This document shows positions 19,320 through 29,659 of a stretch of 64,000 bases of DNA, one piece after another. The notes beneath the pieces were generated by a model. The model did no database searches. It had not been told where the DNA came from and saw only the letters and a program-made list of their open reading frames with translations. Position numbers and translations under genes: made by a program. How positions within the stretch are numbered: the first letter of the stretch is position 1; each line of letters begins with the position of its first letter. The DNA is from Cafeteria roenbergensis (lineage: Eukaryota > Sar > Bigyra > Bicosoecida > Cafeteriaceae): the NCBI GenBank assembly GCA_008330645.1, contig VLTN01000041.1, positions 1 to 64,000 of the forward strand. Direction: 5' to 3'.

Positions 19320-22300
19320 ATGGCGGAGCGTCCTATTCGCTTTGCCTCGCGACTGGCAACGCGCACGCAGTCAACGGACACGGACTTCCAGGATGATTTG
19401 CCTCCAGCCCGTCATCCGCGCCCCGCGCGCGATTCGCTTGCCGAGCACGGACGCTGGAAGGACATGGCTGAAGCCGAGAGGGCGCCCGATCGGCTCGCTT
19501 CCGGCCTCACGACCTGGCAGGAGCGCGCGGACCCGACAGTCGCTGGTCGCGGCGGTGCCGGCAGCGGCCAGTGGATTGGCGAGTGGGAGGACGAGGTTCG
19601 CGGCGGCCGCGGCCGCACAGCCGATGCTCCCGCAGCAGGCAGCGGCAACGACTGGCTCGGAGGGGCGGCCGGCGGCGGGGGTCGTGCCTTGGGCAGGAGG
19701 GCAGGCCCCGACGGGGATCCGGTCGCTGGCGGCGGCTCGCGCGACGGCTGGCCGGGCGACGACGACTACGCCGCGGCTGAGAGCGACGGCGATGGCGGCG
19801 AGGAGTGGAACGCCGACTTTGGGACCGGGCATGCTGCCAGCCGCGGGGCAGCCGGCCGCGGCGGCTACGCTGATGAGGACGCCAGCGAGGGCCAGCCCGA
19901 CGGTGTCGGGGACGAGGACGACGAGGACGACGAGGACGACTGGCTGTCCGCCTACTTCGCGCACCTGGTCCGGGCCGCGGCTGCGGACTGGCTGCCCCTG
20001 GGCGAGGCGGCGTCGTTCCTCCACAGGGGGGCGCTGCGCGCCGTCGACGTAATCTACGCCAGCGTCGGCCCGGTTGGACCGCCAGCAACCCCCGCGTCGG
20101 GATCCATGTTCATCGTCGACGAGCGGCGCCTGCCCGCGTGGCGAGGGGACGGGTACCCCCACGGCGGCGCTGGCGGCACCGCTCAGTTTGACGTGCGGGC
20201 GGCTAGGGCGGCTCGCCTCCGCGGCCTGCCGGCCGGCACGCCGAGCCTTCCCGAGGCCATGGGTGCGAACGGGGCGCGCCCCGGGACGGCCGAGGCCACG
20301 GTTGTGGTGGAGTGGAGCGACGTGAACGGGGAGGGCTTGCAGCGGCGCGCGATGCGGCTGCCGCGGCCCTCGGGCGGGAGGGGGAGCAGGGTGGCCGAGG
20401 AGGACGATGCCAGCGGCGCGGGGTGGGTGTGGCTCATCCAGTACCTGCACTGCGGCGTGCGGGCTGCTGCGACGGATCCTTCCTACGACCGCGACGGAGT
20501 ACCTCTGGACGAGTTTGACGACGAGATTGACGATGAAGGCGACGACGGAGAGGGCCAGCCCGAAGACGGGGAGGAATGGGGGGAGGACGAGGAGGGCTTT
20601 GAGAGCGGGGAGGGGCCCCGTGGCCGGACGGCGCCCGGCGACGAGGAGGGCGACGGTCGCGCCCCAGCGAGCCGGGGAGCAGCCGGCGGGCGTCACGGCG
20701 GCGCCGCCAGCGGCACTGCGGACGCAGACGACTTTGACGCTAGTGACTTCAGCAGCGGCCCGAGCAGCCGGCGTGAGCAGCGGCCGCGCGACGTCGGCTC
20801 GACGGACGGGTCAGACTCCGACGGCGAGTCTGACTACGGTCCCGAGTACGGCGTGAGCGGGCGGCACGGCCGCAGGGGCCAGCCTGGATCGACCCGGAGC
20901 AGGGCGTCGGACGTGGTGAGCGTGGAGCTCGGCCGCAGCATCATTCACGGAACCTTCCCTGCAGTCGACGTGGAGGGGGTGGCCGCGCGGGCGCTGGGCG
21001 GGGGCGGCGAAGTGCCACCAGCAGAGTTTTGGTCGCCGACGCCACGGGCGCAGGCGTCAGGTACGGGCGGCGAAGGGCGCGGCGTGGACTCGTCCGACGA
21101 TGAGGACGCGGACGCGGACGCGGGCGCGGCCCACCGCCGCGGCCACGGCCATGGCCACGGCCGCAGCGACAGCAGCCAGGAGCAGGCGCACTCCAGGGCC
21201 GACTGGCAGAGCCGCGCAGGGCCAGCAGACCTGCGCGGGCCAGGGCGCGGAGCGTTCAGCGCTGGGGGCGCCTGGGGCGCTGGGGGCGGCGGTGGCGTGT
21301 CGTACGGGGGGCGCGGTGGCGCGGCGCTCTCGGGCACGGGGCGCGACTCAGTGGGCCGGGCTGTGGCGGTGGTGGACGAGGAGGACGACGACCTGGCCGG
21401 GGTGGCGGCCGCTGGGGACGATGCTGTGGAGGGCAGCGGGGGCGCTGGGAAGCGGCTGACCGCGGCGCAGCGTGCGCACGCCGCCCGCCGGACTGCCTTG
21501 GCTCGCGAGCGAGGTGACGACGAGGACTCTGAAAGCTGGGAGGGAAGCGAGCCGGAGGACGAGCCGGGGCAGGCACACGGGCGCTACGGGGCGGAGGCAG
21601 CGGGCGCGGGAGCAGGCGCGGCGGGCCGTGGCACGGACCAGCCCGCCTCGGCCTGGGGACCGTTGGGAGGGGAGGGGCAGCTGGCCGTGGCGGCCGTGGG
21701 CACCGTGGGTGCTCAGTTCGCTGCCCCCCGCACCAGGGCCTCGTCCCCGGCGTCTGCGTCGGCGCCAGTGGCGCCTGCTGCCGGTGGAGGGCGGGCCCGA
21801 GCGGAGCGGGAAGGCGCTGGCAGCGGCAGCGAGGGGTCTCACGCCGGCTCGGACTGGGCAGATGGCGGGGCCGACCTGCCGCAGCGGGGCTACGCTCGCG
21901 GGTACAGCGAGAGGCCTGGCAGGGTTCCGCCGTCAGAGGCGGGCAGGGCGGACGCCGCGGCGCCCCCCGCCAGCGTCGGCGCGGCCTCCACCACTGCGGT
22001 GGCGCCCGAGATCCGCCACCGCCGCTGGGGCCAGGAGCGCCGCCAGGGCTTGGCCGTGCCCCCCACCGAAGCAAGCCGGCGGGGACCCCCCGAGCACGAT
22101 GCCGCTGCCGGCAGCACCGCCGCTGCCGCTCGGCCAGACTCTGCAGGCAGAGTGGCGGACGCGGCGCCTCCCGAGAGGCCCGCGCCCCGTGCCCCGCCGC
22201 CAGCCGCCAGGCAGCCCCCTCCACGCGCCTCCCGCCTGCGCGGCTCCCTCGACGACTTCATCGGCGCACTGCGCGCCGGAGAGCAGCGCCGCGGGCAGCA

Positions 22301-25300
22301 AGGCCCTCGGGGGAACGAGGCAGAAGTCCGCCCGGGCCACGGGCAGCCGCCCCGCTGGGGCCAGCCTCCGCCCGGCATTGCTCGCAGGCTGGGCGAGGGC
22401 GGCGCCGCGCCCGGGGTTCCTGGGCCTGCCGCGCCCCCGGCCATCCCGACCCGCCAGGCCATCGAGGCCCACAGACGCTCCCTGGAGGAGCAGCGCGCGG
22501 GCTACCGGCACCCCCTGCCGCGCTCAGGCGGCGAGGAGCCCGGGCCCGCGGCGGCGCCTGCGTCGAGCGCAGCGCCTGACGCGCCGTCGCTCCGCGGCAG
22601 CGCCGAGGAGGCCGCCGTCCAGCGAGCAAGGGCCGAGGCTGAGCTTGCCGCGCGCCTGCTCCAGGAGCGGTCCAAGATTCGGGGCGCTGCCACAGCCGTC
22701 CACGCAAGCGGCAGCGGCAGAGGCGTGGCGGGGGCCGCTGCTGGAGCTGCTGGCGCCTCAGCCGTCGGGACGAAGCAGCCTGGACAGGACTCCGGCACAG
22801 CCGCAGCGCGCCAGCGAAGCAATGACGCCTCGAGCGGGGGGCGGGAGTCCACGGCTGCGGGGAGGAGCCGCCGGCCGGCAGACCGTCGGGACGACGGCGC
22901 CGACAGCGGCAGCGACGAGGGCGGTCGCCGGCAGGGGTCGCGCGCTCGAGAGCCAGCCGACCGGGGACGGCAGCGCAAGCCACGCCATCGCTCGAGGCGA
23001 AGTGGGTCAAGGCAGAGCCGATCCCTCAGCGGCAGCGGCAGCGGAAGCGGAAGCGGAAGCGGCGAGCGGGGGAGCTCGCTGGGCAGGGACCGGCGGTCCA
23101 GGCGACACGATCGCGACAGCGACCGGCGCAGGGACGCCGCTTCTCGCCGCAGGGGCGGCCGCGAGCCGGGCCGCCGCGAGGGCTCGAGCGCATCGGAACG
23201 CAGCGCAAGCGTCGACTCGGGCGGCAGACCGCACCGCGACAGCGATCGCCGTGGCAGGCGGAGCGGGCGGGAGCGCGACCGGTCGCCTGAGCGGGGTCAC
23301 TCGGGCAGACGCTCTCGGTCGCCCCGGGGCCGCGGTGGCCGCGACGACGACGAGGCCTCGCCCGCCGGCCGGCTGCCCGGTCGGAGCACCCTTGCACCCG
23401 TCGCCTTCGACTCCCCAGACCCGGCAGCCCGTTTTGGCGGGCTCCACGGGCAGTTCGGCATGCCAGGCGAGGATGCCGCGGCTGCCTTCGCCCGAATGGG
23501 GCCGGCGGGGGCCGCAGCCCCTTGGGCTGGCGCCCCCGGCCGCCCAGCAGCCGCGCGCCACGCAGGTGGCTACCCAGTCGGCTACTCGGCCGGCTACCCG
23601 GGACCGGCTGGGGGCATGCAGGCCGGCATGTGGGGCGGTCCCACGGGCGCTATGGCGCCAGGGGTGCCCTCGTGGCAGCAGCAGCAGCAGTTTCACCGCT
23701 ACCAGCAGCAATTGCAAATGCAGCAGCAGATGGGGGCGCAGCTTCAGCACCAGCACCAGCACCAGCACCCGCTGCGGATGCCAGGCCAGCACGCTTCCGT
23801 GGGCGGTTTCGCCCAGCCTGGTCGCCACGCCATGCCTGGCGCGACCGGGGGCGGGCTTCCCACGGACCCCTTTGGGCGCCCAGTGACAGCCCCAGGGCAG
23901 CAGGCCGCCGCCGATCCGTACGCAGAGGCCGCTGACCAGCGGCCGGTCTCAGCCCAGCCTCCGGCCGGCGCGCCGGTTGCGGCATCCGACCCATACGGCG
24001 CGCCGGCTGCGCGCCACGGTCCAGCAGGCCCCCAGCACACCCAAGGCGGAGCATCGGCGGAGACCGCCGCCCGCGCATTCGGCTCCGGCTCTGGGCCGCA
24101 GACCGACCCATACGCGGAACCGTACGCGGACCCGTACGCGGACCCGTACGGCCCTGCACCCGAGCGCGCGCCGAGCTCTGCGGTCGGGTCGAGGGACGTC
24201 GACACAGAGGCCTACATGGCAAAGATCCAGAAGCTCAAGCAGCAGCGAGCGGCGGCCGCGACAGCGTCAGCAGCGGGAGCGGAGCCCTCCGAGCATGGCG
24301 GGGAGGCTCCCGGGAGCGGGACTGGCGCCGGCGCAAGCCCCGCCCATGGAGTGCCTGCCTCCGCCCGTCCCCCGCCCGCCGGTGGAGCGACAGGCGTGTC
24401 GCCCTCAGCAGCAGCGGCAACAGCGCGGTCCCCCCAGCAGGCGGCCCGGAGGCCTGCCTCAGGCGGCGCGAAGGCCCCCGGAGACGACGCAGCCTGGGCC
24501 AAGGAGGCCGCTGTCCCCGGCAGGAGGCGCCTGCAGGGCGCAGAACTGAGCGCGGCGACGGAGGCGTGGAGCCGCGTTGGGCGCGAGTCAGCCGACAGGC
24601 TACTGGCGCTTGTGAGGGGCTGGCAGACCCGCTGGCTCCTGGCCTCGGGGCGCCTGCAGGCGCTGGCAACGCAGATTCGCGACAGCCAGGCCCTCATCGC
24701 CGAAGCCGCCGGGGACGGCGGTGGCGGCTCCCGCGCCGATGACTCGGCACTGATCAAAGGCGTGCGGGCCCAGGTGCGGACGGACTCGTCAGAGCTGGCA
24801 GCTGTCACCGCGCCGGAAACGCTGGGCGAGGAGTGGGCCAAGGCACGCCGGGTGTCTCGCCAGGCCAAGGCAGCCAAGGCGCAGGCGGAGGCCGCAGCCG
24901 CTGCGGGCGCGTCGGGCAAAGCGGCTGCCAAGGCGCGCAAGGGCAAGTCGGCGGCCCAGGAGCAGGCGGCAGAGCGGCGGAAGGCGGCCAAGGCGTACGG
25001 CGCGGCCAAGCGCAAGGAGCATCAGGCCAAGCTGGAGGCCGCCCAAAAGGCGGAGGAGCAGCGGCAGGCCGGGGGGAGCGGAGCAGCTGGCGCCGGCGAG
25101 GGCGCCGGAGCCAAGCGGCGGTCGGGGCTCCCCTCCCTGGCGGAGCGAAGGCGGGCTGCCGCCCGCGCGAAGCGCCCAGCAGCAGCCATCAAAGGCATGG
25201 GCTCGGAGCTGGACCCCTCGCCCCGGTGGCGCGTCGTTCTGCAGGTTCTGGCGGCCAGGGGCCTTCCCCAGCGCACGCTCATGGCTGGGGTCAGGGGGTC

Positions 25301-28300
25301 TGGGCCCGGCATGGTGGGAGACGCAGCGAAGCGGCTGGACCCAGACTCGGCCGGCAACACGGACGGGTCGCAGCGGGAGCTGTACGCCGAATCCTTCCTG
25401 TACCTGACCGCGCCCTTGCCCAAGGCAGAGGTGACGCTCGACGGCGACGAAGACGGCGACGCCCTCTGGCGCCTGGAGGAGGCTGGCTCTGCCAAGGGCA
25501 AGGTAATGGGCTCGCGCAAGTCAACGGACACGGTCGGCGGGTCGCTGGAGCCCAAGTGGGAGCCAACCACCTTCTCCTTCGTGGTGGCGCCCAAGCTTGC
25601 AATGCTTGCAGCGAGGGCGGGCCGCGCGGCGGCTGGGCTTGAGGATCAAAGCCCCACGGCGGGGGCTGATGCCAAGCTGGCGGCCGAGGCAGCTGCGGCC
25701 GGTGGTTCGTCGTCTGAGGCTGCTTCCGGCGCTGCCGGTGCTGCTGCCGCCAGCTCAGCAGGCGCTGATGCGGCGGACGGGTCGGCAGCTCCCGCGGCAG
25801 CTCCTGCGGCTGCCGCTCCGTCGGACACAGGCGCGCCCTCAGGCGACGGCGCATCGCCAGCGCCAGCGCCAGGGGCGGGAGGGGGTGGGGGCGCCGAGGC
25901 CGCTCCTGCGGCCGACCCTGCGGCCGAGAGGAAGAAGCGTGCCAGAGCCGAGGCGGCCGCAGCGAAGGAGTGGCTGCAGGCCACAGTGCCGCGCTGGGGG
26001 GCCATCCCCGCGTCAGTGTCCCGCGTGACTCGCCTCCTGCCGGCAGCGGAAGACGCTGCGGCTGAGGAGGACGCCAGCCCGGGCCCTCGGCGCGTGCTGA
26101 CGGCCGTGCCAAAGGGGTCCCTGTCCGCCCTGCAGGTGCGAGTGGACGTGAGAGACGCGGACAGGTTCGCCAAGGACACGCACCTAGGCTGCGTCCGCCT
26201 GCCCTTGTCAGCCATCGGCAACGACGAAGAGCCGGAGGCCGTGTGGGTCCGGCTGCGGCCGGCGGAGGAGGGTGCGGCGGCCAGAGGGGAGGTCAAGCTC
26301 CGGGCGCGCTTGCTGCCGCCCCACCCAGGGGCGCTTGCGGCGTCCATCCGCAAGGCGCGTGCCGCAGCTGCGGCGGCCGGCTCGGGCGACCAGTCACCCT
26401 CGGCCTCGGAGGGGGCGGGCGGCGGCGCCGCGGCCGGAAAAGTCAAGGGCAGCGGGTACGGGCAGACGGGGTCGGCAGGCGCTGGCGCCAAGATGCGGCC
26501 CCAGAGCCAGCGGCGGCACCCGAGCAAGCCAGTCTTCCGCAAGGTTGACTGGAGCCACGTCGCCCCCAGGACGGTCACGCAGGGGGACGCCAAGAAGCCC
26601 GAGGGCGCTGTTGCGCCGACGGCAGAGGCCGGCAGAGCCGGGCGGCCAACCACCGTGCAGCGCCGCGTGGTGGTGGACCTCGACGCGATGGGCGGCGACG
26701 GCGGTGGCGGGGCTGTGCCCTCCCGGGAGGACTTGCAGCCGGCCCCCGGGCTGGGCAGCGCTGGGCCGGCAGGCCGCGGGGGGAGCCGCGGCCGGCGCCG
26801 CGGGGGTCGCCCGGACGTGAGCGATCGCGCCTTTGTCGTGGGCCGGGCGCCTGGGGCCAGCGGCGAGCACGAGCGCGAGCGCGAGCGCGAGCCGACGGGC
26901 CGAGAGCACCCGCGGTCTGGCAGCGGTCGCAGGCGCCGGGCGGGGGGCGGCGTGGCAGGCGACAACGGGCGGCGGGGCGTCAGGGGTCGCGGCGGCGACG
27001 GTGCTGGCGAGGCTGGACCGGGCCGCGCCCCGTCGAGCGGCATCCCGCGTCTGCGACCGCGGGAGGAGGCGCGGCGGCGCGGCGGGGACCGTGGAAGGAG
27101 CGGCAGGCCGCGCACCAGCAGCGCGAGCGCGGACGACGGGCCCGCAGGTTTCGAAGACAGGGCACGGTGGGAGGACGGGCTGCGAGGGGCGAGGCCTGGG
27201 CGGGGCGCTGACGACGAGCCGGGCTCGCCCGAGGTGGACGCTGCGGGGGCGGTGGAGTACGACCCCAACCGCAGGGGCGACGACCGCCACTGGATCAGCG
27301 CGGTGATGCAGGCCGAGGAGGACGAAGCGGCGGCGGCAGCGGCGGCGGCCCGGGGGGCACGCGGCAACCGCCGCGGGGGCGGGCGCCAGGCCCCCCCGGG
27401 ATACGCCGACGGAGGCGGATTCGACGACGCCTTCGCTGGCGGGCTTGGCGACTTCGACGACGGGGTCGATGCCTTCGAGGCCGGCGGATACGCGGCGGTA
27501 TCGGGCAGGGGCCGCGCTGGGGCAGGGGCCGCTGCGGACTGGCGAGACCCCGGGGAAGGCCTGCTGGCCGACGGCGCGCCCCGGGGCTACGCGGCGCCGG
27601 CGCTGCGCTACGACCCAAGCGACGACGGCGACGAGGGCGCTGGCGGAGGCGGAGGCGGAGGCGACGGGAGCGGCTACGCACGCCGGCGGCGAGGCGATAG
27701 GTGGCCACGCGCCAGCGAAGCGGCAGGGTCCGAGACCGGGTCCGGGCGGCCGGCGCGGGCTCGCCCCCCTCGCGCGCTGGATGGGGGCGTTCTCGCTGCT
27801 GACGGCGTCCCCATTATGCGCCGAGAGTCGTCGTCGGGGTTCCCCATCAGCAGGGCGGAGATTGAGGCCCTGGCCACCGGGTCGAGGCGAGCGCCGTCGT
27901 CGGCCGGGTCGGCCGACCGAGGGTCCTACGTGCCCGACAGCGAGGTGGGGTCCCGTGTGCCTCCCCCCGCGGCGTGGCAGGCCGAGCTGGAGGCGTTCGA
28001 GGCTGATCTGCACCGGCGCATGCGCAGCGGCAGGTCACTCGCTGGGCAGGGCGCCGCTGAGTCTGGCGCTCGCGACCCCGAACCGGCGTTCGGCGGCTCT
28101 CTGGACGAGGCTGACGACTTTTTCGACACCGATCCGCGGGCTGCGGAGGCCTGGGCTGCGCGCGATGAGGCGGAGGCCGAGCGGCTGGCTCGCGACCACG
28201 TTCGGGGCTCGTCCGCCGGCGCTCCCGCTGAGGCGCCCAGGCACGGGGGCGGCGTCGTGGGGGCGCTCTCGCGGCTTGAGCAGCTAGAGGCAGACTTCAA

Positions 28301-28340
28301 CCAAATGGTCAGCCCAGCTCCAAGACCGCGCCGCCGGTAG
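19320..28340 (+). CDS. Giant RS/Gln-rich protein with split C2 domain
   Basis: About 3,006 residues in one frame. The N-terminal third is acidic and Gly/Ala-rich (DEDDEDDEDDW, EFDDEIDDEGDDGEG). Residues ~1,214-1,344 form an Arg-Ser/Arg-Asp-rich region like splicing-factor RS domains. A Gln/His run follows at ~1,450-1,485 and PYA(D/E) repeats near 1,600. Residues ~1,968-2,335 match a C2 domain: WRVVLQVLAARGLP, GSLEPKWEPTTFSFVV, then an Ala-rich insertion of about 170 residues, then LQVRVDVRDADRFAKDTHLG and WVRLRP. Asp residues of the DxDRFxKD loop survive, so calcium binding is possible. A Lys/Ala coiled coil lies just before the C2 domain. Start: ATG at 19320 has G at -3 and +4; an in-frame ATG at 19224 has a weaker context. 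No homologue is recognised and the role is unknown. Confidence 0.75.
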   Translation: MAERPIRFASRLATRTQSTDTDFQDDLPPARHPRPARDSLAEHGRWKDMAEAERAPDRLASGLTTWQERADPTVAGRGGAGSGQWIGEWEDEVRGGRGRTADAPAAGSGNDWLGGAAGGGGRALGRRAGPDGDPVAGGGSRDGWPGDDDYAAAESDGDGGEEWNADFGTGHAASRGAAGRGGYADEDASEGQPDGVGDEDDEDDEDDWLSAYFAHLVRAAAADWLPLGEAASFLHRGALRAVDVIYASVGPVGPPATPASGSMFIVDERRLPAWRGDGYPHGGAGGTAQFDVRAARAARLRGLPAGTPSLPEAMGANGARPGTAEATVVVEWSDVNGEGLQRRAMRLPRPSGGRGSRVAEEDDASGAGWVWLIQYLHCGVRAAATDPSYDRDGVPLDEFDDEIDDEGDDGEGQPEDGEEWGEDEEGFESGEGPRGRTAPGDEEGDGRAPASRGAAGGRHGGAASGTADADDFDASDFSSGPSSRREQRPRDVGSTDGSDSDGESDYGPEYGVSGRHGRRGQPGSTRSRASDVVSVELGRSIIHGTFPAVDVEGVAARALGGGGEVPPAEFWSPTPRAQASGTGGEGRGVDSSDDEDADADAGAAHRRGHGHGHGRSDSSQEQAHSRADWQSRAGPADLRGPGRGAFSAGGAWGAGGGGGVSYGGRGGAALSGTGRDSVGRAVAVVDEEDDDLAGVAAAGDDAVEGSGGAGKRLTAAQRAHAARRTALARERGDDEDSESWEGSEPEDEPGQAHGRYGAEAAGAGAGAAGRGTDQPASAWGPLGGEGQLAVAAVGTVGAQFAAPRTRASSPASASAPVAPAAGGGRARAEREGAGSGSEGSHAGSDWADGGADLPQRGYARGYSERPGRVPPSEAGRADAAAPPASVGAASTTAVAPEIRHRRWGQERRQGLAVPPTEASRRGPPEHDAAAGSTAAAARPDSAGRVADAAPPERPAPRAPPPAARQPPPRASRLRGSLDDFIGALRAGEQRRGQQGPRGNEAEVRPGHGQPPRWGQPPPGIARRLGEGGAAPGVPGPAAPPAIPTRQAIEAHRRSLEEQRAGYRHPLPRSGGEEPGPAAAPASSAAPDAPSLRGSAEEAAVQRARAEAELAARLLQERSKIRGAATAVHASGSGRGVAGAAAGAAGASAVGTKQPGQDSGTAAARQRSNDASSGGRESTAAGRSRRPADRRDDGADSGSDEGGRRQGSRAREPADRGRQRKPRHRSRRSGSRQSRSLSGSGSGSGSGSGERGSSLGRDRRSRRHDRDSDRRRDAASRRRGGREPGRREGSSASERSASVDSGGRPHRDSDRRGRRSGRERDRSPERGHSGRRSRSPRGRGGRDDDEASPAGRLPGRSTLAPVAFDSPDPAARFGGLHGQFGMPGEDAAAAFARMGPAGAAAPWAGAPGRPAAARHAGGYPVGYSAGYPGPAGGMQAGMWGGPTGAMAPGVPSWQQQQQFHRYQQQLQMQQQMGAQLQHQHQHQHPLRMPGQHASVGGFAQPGRHAMPGATGGGLPTDPFGRPVTAPGQQAAADPYAEAADQRPVSAQPPAGAPVAASDPYGAPAARHGPAGPQHTQGGASAETAARAFGSGSGPQTDPYAEPYADPYADPYGPAPERAPSSAVGSRDVDTEAYMAKIQKLKQQRAAAATASAAGAEPSEHGGEAPGSGTGAGASPAHGVPASARPPPAGGATGVSPSAAAATARSPQQAARRPASGGAKAPGDDAAWAKEAAVPGRRRLQGAELSAATEAWSRVGRESADRLLALVRGWQTRWLLASGRLQALATQIRDSQALIAEAAGDGGGGSRADDSALIKGVRAQVRTDSSELAAVTAPETLGEEWAKARRVSRQAKAAKAQAEAAAAAGASGKAAAKARKGKSAAQEQAAERRKAAKAYGAAKRKEHQAKLEAAQKAEEQRQAGGSGAAGAGEGAGAKRRSGLPSLAERRRAAARAKRPAAAIKGMGSELDPSPRWRVVLQVLAARGLPQRTLMAGVRGSGPGMVGDAAKRLDPDSAGNTDGSQRELYAESFLYLTAPLPKAEVTLDGDEDGDALWRLEEAGSAKGKVMGSRKSTDTVGGSLEPKWEPTTFSFVVAPKLAMLAARAGRAAAGLEDQSPTAGADAKLAAEAAAAGGSSSEAASGAAGAAAASSAGADAADGSAAPAAAPAAAAPSDTGAPSGDGASPAPAPGAGGGGGAEAAPAADPAAERKKRARAEAAAAKEWLQATVPRWGAIPASVSRVTRLLPAAEDAAAEEDASPGPRRVLTAVPKGSLSALQVRVDVRDADRFAKDTHLGCVRLPLSAIGNDEEPEAVWVRLRPAEEGAAARGEVKLRARLLPPHPGALAASIRKARAAAAAAGSGDQSPSASEGAGGGAAAGKVKGSGYGQTGSAGAGAKMRPQSQRRHPSKPVFRKVDWSHVAPRTVTQGDAKKPEGAVAPTAEAGRAGRPTTVQRRVVVDLDAMGGDGGGGAVPSREDLQPAPGLGSAGPAGRGGSRGRRRGGRPDVSDRAFVVGRAPGASGEHEREREREPTGREHPRSGSGRRRRAGGGVAGDNGRRGVRGRGGDGAGEAGPGRAPSSGIPRLRPREEARRRGGDRGRSGRPRTSSASADDGPAGFEDRARWEDGLRGARPGRGADDEPGSPEVDAAGAVEYDPNRRGDDRHWISAVMQAEEDEAAAAAAAARGARGNRRGGGRQAPPGYADGGGFDDAFAGGLGDFDDGVDAFEAGGYAAVSGRGRAGAGAAADWRDPGEGLLADGAPRGYAAPALRYDPSDDGDEGAGGGGGGGDGSGYARRRRGDRWPRASEAAGSETGSGRPARARPPRALDGGVLAADGVPIMRRESSSGFPISRAEIEALATGSRRAPSSAGSADRGSYVPDSEVGSRVPPPAAWQAELEAFEADLHRRMRSGRSLAGQGAAESGARDPEPAFGGSLDEADDFFDTDPRAAEAWAARDEAEAERLARDHVRGSSAGAPAEAPRHGGGVVGALSRLEQLEADFNQMVSPAPRPRRR

Positions 28341-28756
28341 AGCGACCGCGCGGGCATTGGCCGCCCCGACGATGCGTGCTCGGCAGGCTGACTGACCGGC
28401 CTGAGTGCCGCGATGGTCCGCTTGCTGCCAAGTGAATGATGCGATTGGTAGCGGCGCGGTGAGGCGCGCCTCCGCTCGAGTTCCAGCGCTTGTCCGATGC
28501 TTCGAGCGGCCAGCCGCTCCGGGAATCAGACGTGCATTTCAACGTTCCTGCAGCCGCAGCCGCTGCTCTCACTCTCACGCCTGCCGACACAGGCACGCGC
28601 CCGATCAAAAGGGTCCGGCCACAAGACAAATTTGAGGCCGCTGCGTGGCGTTGTGAGGGCGCGGGGGGGTGATCGCGAGGACACTTGGGCCGCAGAACGA
28701 GCACACACGAGTCGCGACGCGGCCAGCCAGGCGGGAAACAAGCAGGGCGCATCCGA
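28341..28756. other. Intergenic, convergent genes
   Basis: Between the stop of the giant C2 gene and the stop of the MIC19-like gene. It is less GC-extreme than the coding parts, and nothing specific was seen. Confidence 0.5.
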
Positions 28757-29659
28757 TCAGCGCCTGTCGGGGTGCATGTGGCGCTTGATCTCAACGTGGG
28801 CGCAGCGCTCCAGGTTCTCAACGTCGCCCGCGCACCGCAGGGAAAGCACTGAGAGCGCCTCGCCCGTCGATTCGGCCTGCTCGCGCTGATAGCGGTAGCA
28901 TGCCACCACCCGCTCGCGGTAGGTCTCGCAAGGCACCTTTCGGAGCGGAGGCTTCCCTGTGGCCACGGCTGAGCGCACCTCCTCGGCCGCGCTGGCCGCG
29001 GCGTGCTCCTCGGCCGCCACGATGTGTGCTGCAGCCTCCGCCGCCGCCAGATCGCGCGCGAGGGCGGACGCGTGGCGGCGAGCTTCTTGCTCGGCATCGG
29101 CCTTGCCCGCCTCGTACGCAGCAACGATGGCCGGGGACGACCTGCGAGGCGTGGGGCAGCGCAAGGAGCGCGCGTGCTGGCGTGGGGCTGGCTTGCATGG
29201 GCTGCCCAGCAGCCTGGGGGCGCGCCGCTGGAAACCGCGGCCCGCCTCCGGTGTCGCTGCGCGGCTTGCCGTTCGTTGCGCTCGGCGGGAGGAACGCGTG
29301 GTAGCGCAGGCGTCGCCTGCTTGCGTGTAAACGAGGCCCGCTGGCGGCGCCCGAGCGGAGCTCACGCCTCGTCCGCGGGCGCCTGGACGACGGCGCTTCC
29401 CTGCGAGCAGCGAGGACAGGCGGAGCATGGCCAGTGGCAGCAGGCGGCGCAGGGGGCGGGCACCCGCCGGTTGTGCCAGCCGCTCGCCGGGGCCGGCAAG
29501 GCGCTGCACCGCGACCTCTCGAGCTCGCCTCCCCGGCTGCCCCGCGCCCCATACACACTCTCGCAGCGTCGCATCGGAACGCAGCCCGGCCCGACGGACC
29601 GCGCCTGGCAGCAGACGCACCACAGTCACGTTGTCCGACGTGCTTTGGCTCGCCCCCAT
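28757..29659 (-). CDS. MIC19: MIC19/CHCHD3-like MICOS subunit
   Basis: Probably two exons, 29659-29559 and 29141-28757, giving 161 residues. Exon 1 begins MGASQS, an N-myristoylation-type start as in MIC19, then NVTVVRLLPG, close to the NITVVKG of animal CHCHD3. The C-terminus has a twin Cx9C CHCH motif: Cys105, Cys115, Cys137, Cys147. Between them is an Ala/Glu-rich helix. MIC19 sits on the inner mitochondrial membrane and helps hold crista junctions. The intron was placed because it links the two conserved ends in frame, ends CGCAG and removes an Arg-rich stretch; its donor would be GTGTGT, unlike the GTGAG of its neighbours. Unspliced, the frame is also open (300 residues), so the intron is inference. 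The CHCH identity is firm. Confidence 0.75.
   Translation of the reverse strand: MGASQSTSDNVTVVRLLPGAVRRAGLRSDATLRECVWGAGQPGRRAREVAVQRLAGPGERLAQPAGARPLRRLLPLAMLRLSSLLAGKRRRPGARGRGVSSARAPPAGLVYTQAGDACATTRSSRRAQRTASRAATPEAGRGFQRRAPRLLGSPCKPAPRQHARSLRCPTPRRSSPAIVAAYEAGKADAEQEARRHASALARDLAAAEAAAHIVAAEEHAAASAAEEVRSAVATGKPPLRKVPCETYRERVVACYRYQREQAESTGEALSVLSLRCAGDVENLERCAHVEIKRHMHPDRR

Noticed and set aside
29140-29366. Alternative MIC19 intron with GTGAGC donor at 29365
   Set aside because: It breaks the reading frame into the CHCH exon and leaves an Arg-rich stretch unlike MIC19.
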